This document shows, piece after piece, positions 5,447 through 6,234 of a DNA stretch of 6,234 nt. How positions within the stretch are numbered: position 1 is the stretch's first letter; each line of letters opens with the position of its first letter. The notes under the pieces are model-generated. The model searched no databases. It was not told the origin of the DNA and saw only the letters and a list, made by a program, of their open reading frames with translations. The stretch lies in the NCBI GenBank assembly GCA_013152135.1, contig JAADGX010000213.1, positions 1 through 6,234 on the forward strand, read 5' to 3'. Made by a program: the position numbers and the translations under genes. The DNA is from Chlorobiota bacterium (GTDB lineage Bacteria > Bacteroidota > Ignavibacteria > SZUA-365 > JAADGX01).

Positions 5447-6187
5447 ATGATTTCATACTGGAAAAAAATACCAGAGCAGACAAAACGGTTGGTTGTCCTG
5501 GCCGTCATTCTGCTCGCGGTTTTCCTGGTCGTCCGGCCTCAACTCGTACCCCCCGATTTCGGCGAATTAGGGCATTTTCGCGCTTCCGCTCTGAAGGATA
5601 TTATAGCACAACCCATCCGGTACGCCGGACATGAAGTGTGTGCGGAATGCCACGACGAAATTGCCGAGAAAAAGAGCGACAGCTATCACAGAAATGTCGC
5701 CTGCGAAGTTTGTCATGGCCCGGCCGCCGTCCATACCGAGGAAGAGGAAACCGATATGTTACGTATCCCCCGAGGACGCAAGTTTTGCATCGTGTGTCAC
5801 GAATACCTCTCTTCCCGGCCAACGGGATTTCCACAAATCGTTTCCGAATCCCATAATCCCATGAAGAGTTGTATTACCTGCCATAACCCGCACGATCCCA
5901 CTCCGCCGGAAAAACCAAAGGATTGTGCCGGGTGCCATGCGTCAATCGCCCGTTCGAAAATGGTATCGCATCACGTTTACGTGCCGTGCATCCGGTGTCA
6001 TGATACACCCGAACAGCACTTCGTCAATCCGCGCTTGTACCACCCGACCAAGCCGGCCAAGCGCGAATTCTGTGGCGGTTGTCATGCCAGTGAAGACCCG
6101 TCCGTCGCCGGTATCCCGCAGGTAGATATCGATTCCCACGGCGAACGCTACGTCTGCTGGCAGTGTCATTATCCACACCTCCCGTAA
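5447..6187 (+). CDS. Membrane-anchored octahaem cytochrome c made of two tetrahaem repeats
   Basis: A 246-residue protein with a basic start (K6, K7, K13, R14), one hydrophobic helix (about 15-29) that is probably an uncleaved anchor, then eight haem c motifs starting at 65, 86, 114, 142, 160, 181, 209 and 237. The periplasmic part is two tandem 87-residue modules (65-151 and 160-246) with the same haem spacing (21, 28, 28). Each module has one non-motif histidine per haem at matching places (H81/H176, H96/H191, H136/H231, H149/H244), so all eight haems are probably bis-histidine and the protein is an electron wire and not an enzyme. Each half ends PH-x-P, and the protein stops exactly at the end of the second module. 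It is not a NapC/NirT type, as the CXXCHxM pattern is missing. Such anchored cytochromes often feed iron-sulfur or quinone-interacting partners; the gene starting 25 bases downstream may be one. ATG at 5447 has only a poor Shine-Dalgarno and lies in a small dyad (TATGA-TT-TCATA, 5446-5457). Confidence 0.9.
   Translation: MISYWKKIPEQTKRLVVLAVILLAVFLVVRPQLVPPDFGELGHFRASALKDIIAQPIRYAGHEVCAECHDEIAEKKSDSYHRNVACEVCHGPAAVHTEEEETDMLRIPRGRKFCIVCHEYLSSRPTGFPQIVSESHNPMKSCITCHNPHDPTPPEKPKDCAGCHASIARSKMVSHHVYVPCIRCHDTPEQHFVNPRLYHPTKPAKREFCGGCHASEDPSVAGIPQVDIDSHGERYVCWQCHYPHLP
5639..6184 (+). repeat. Tandem tetrahaem duplication in the octahaem cytochrome
   Basis: Residues 65-151 and 160-246 align over 87 positions without a gap (constant offset of 95). 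I count 31 identical positions, 12 of them haem-motif Cys/His. Conserved non-haem features include IA (72-73), the four distal-type histidines, F before the third haem motif, G-x-PQ (127-130), SH (135-136) and PH-x-P (148-151). Confidence 0.9.
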
Positions 6188-6212
6188 CTTTCAAAGAGCA
6201 CGATAAAGTCCC

Positions 6213-6234
6213 ATGAGTATTCTGAACATTCTAA
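6213..6234 (+). CDS. Probable start of the next gene, truncated by the window edge
   Basis: ATG at 6213 opens a frame reading MSILNIL to the edge, 25 bases after the octahaem stop codon on the same strand. The spacing suggests an operon partner. The nearest purine-rich stretch, AAAGAG (6194-6199), is further from the ATG than usual, so the start is uncertain. Seven codons are too few to identify a product. Confidence 0.4.

Noticed and set aside
5446..5457. Dyad TATGA-TT-TCATA over the octahaem start codon
   Set aside because: It is too short to be meaningful in an AT-rich stretch; noted only in the gene entry.
1..6234. CRISPR arrays, tRNA or rRNA genes, insertion sequences
   Set aside because: No spaced direct-repeat array, tRNA-like cloverleaf, transposase frame or terminal inverted repeat with target duplication was seen on either strand.

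Overview
The window reads as a multihaem c-type cytochrome locus from a Gram-negative, respiring bacterium of middling GC content. An outer-membrane beta-barrel gene implies a diderm envelope, and four separate cytochrome genes with at least 32 haem-binding motifs point to anaerobic or otherwise haem-rich respiration. I cannot name the taxon from sequence alone. Lineages rich in such proteins (Desulfobacterota-like bacteria, Zixibacteria, Calditrichota, Acidobacteriota) fit equally well.

Two transcription units diverge from a 564-bp intergenic region (4883-5446). Leftward (minus strand) lie five genes in this order: an inner-membrane-anchored 18-haem cytochrome with a NapC/NirT-type start (4882-2786); a secreted tetrahaem cytochrome c554-like protein (2705-2139); a small cytoplasmic protein with two tandem Cys4 modules and no recognised function (2074-1742); an outer-membrane beta-barrel (1603-302); and a small secreted cytochrome that runs off the left edge (305-1). 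The barrel and the last cytochrome overlap by ATGA. A strong intrinsic terminator sits between the c554-like gene and the Cys-rich gene, so the five genes are probably not expressed equally from one message. Rightward (plus strand) is a membrane-anchored octahaem cytochrome (5447-6187) built from two tetrahaem halves with identical haem spacing, followed closely by the first codons of another probable gene.

My inference is a route that takes electrons from the quinol pool at the inner membrane (18-haem protein, perhaps also the octahaem protein), across the periplasm (c554-like and small cytochrome) and towards the outer membrane near the barrel. This could be an extracellular electron-transfer conduit. 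No catalytic subunit of a known reductase and no certain outer-membrane lipoprotein cytochrome is visible, so the terminal acceptor is unknown. The least explained items are the duplicated Cys4 protein inside a cytochrome cluster, the doubled modules in two of the cytochromes, and the terminator placed 14 bases before a start codon that has no Shine-Dalgarno sequence.
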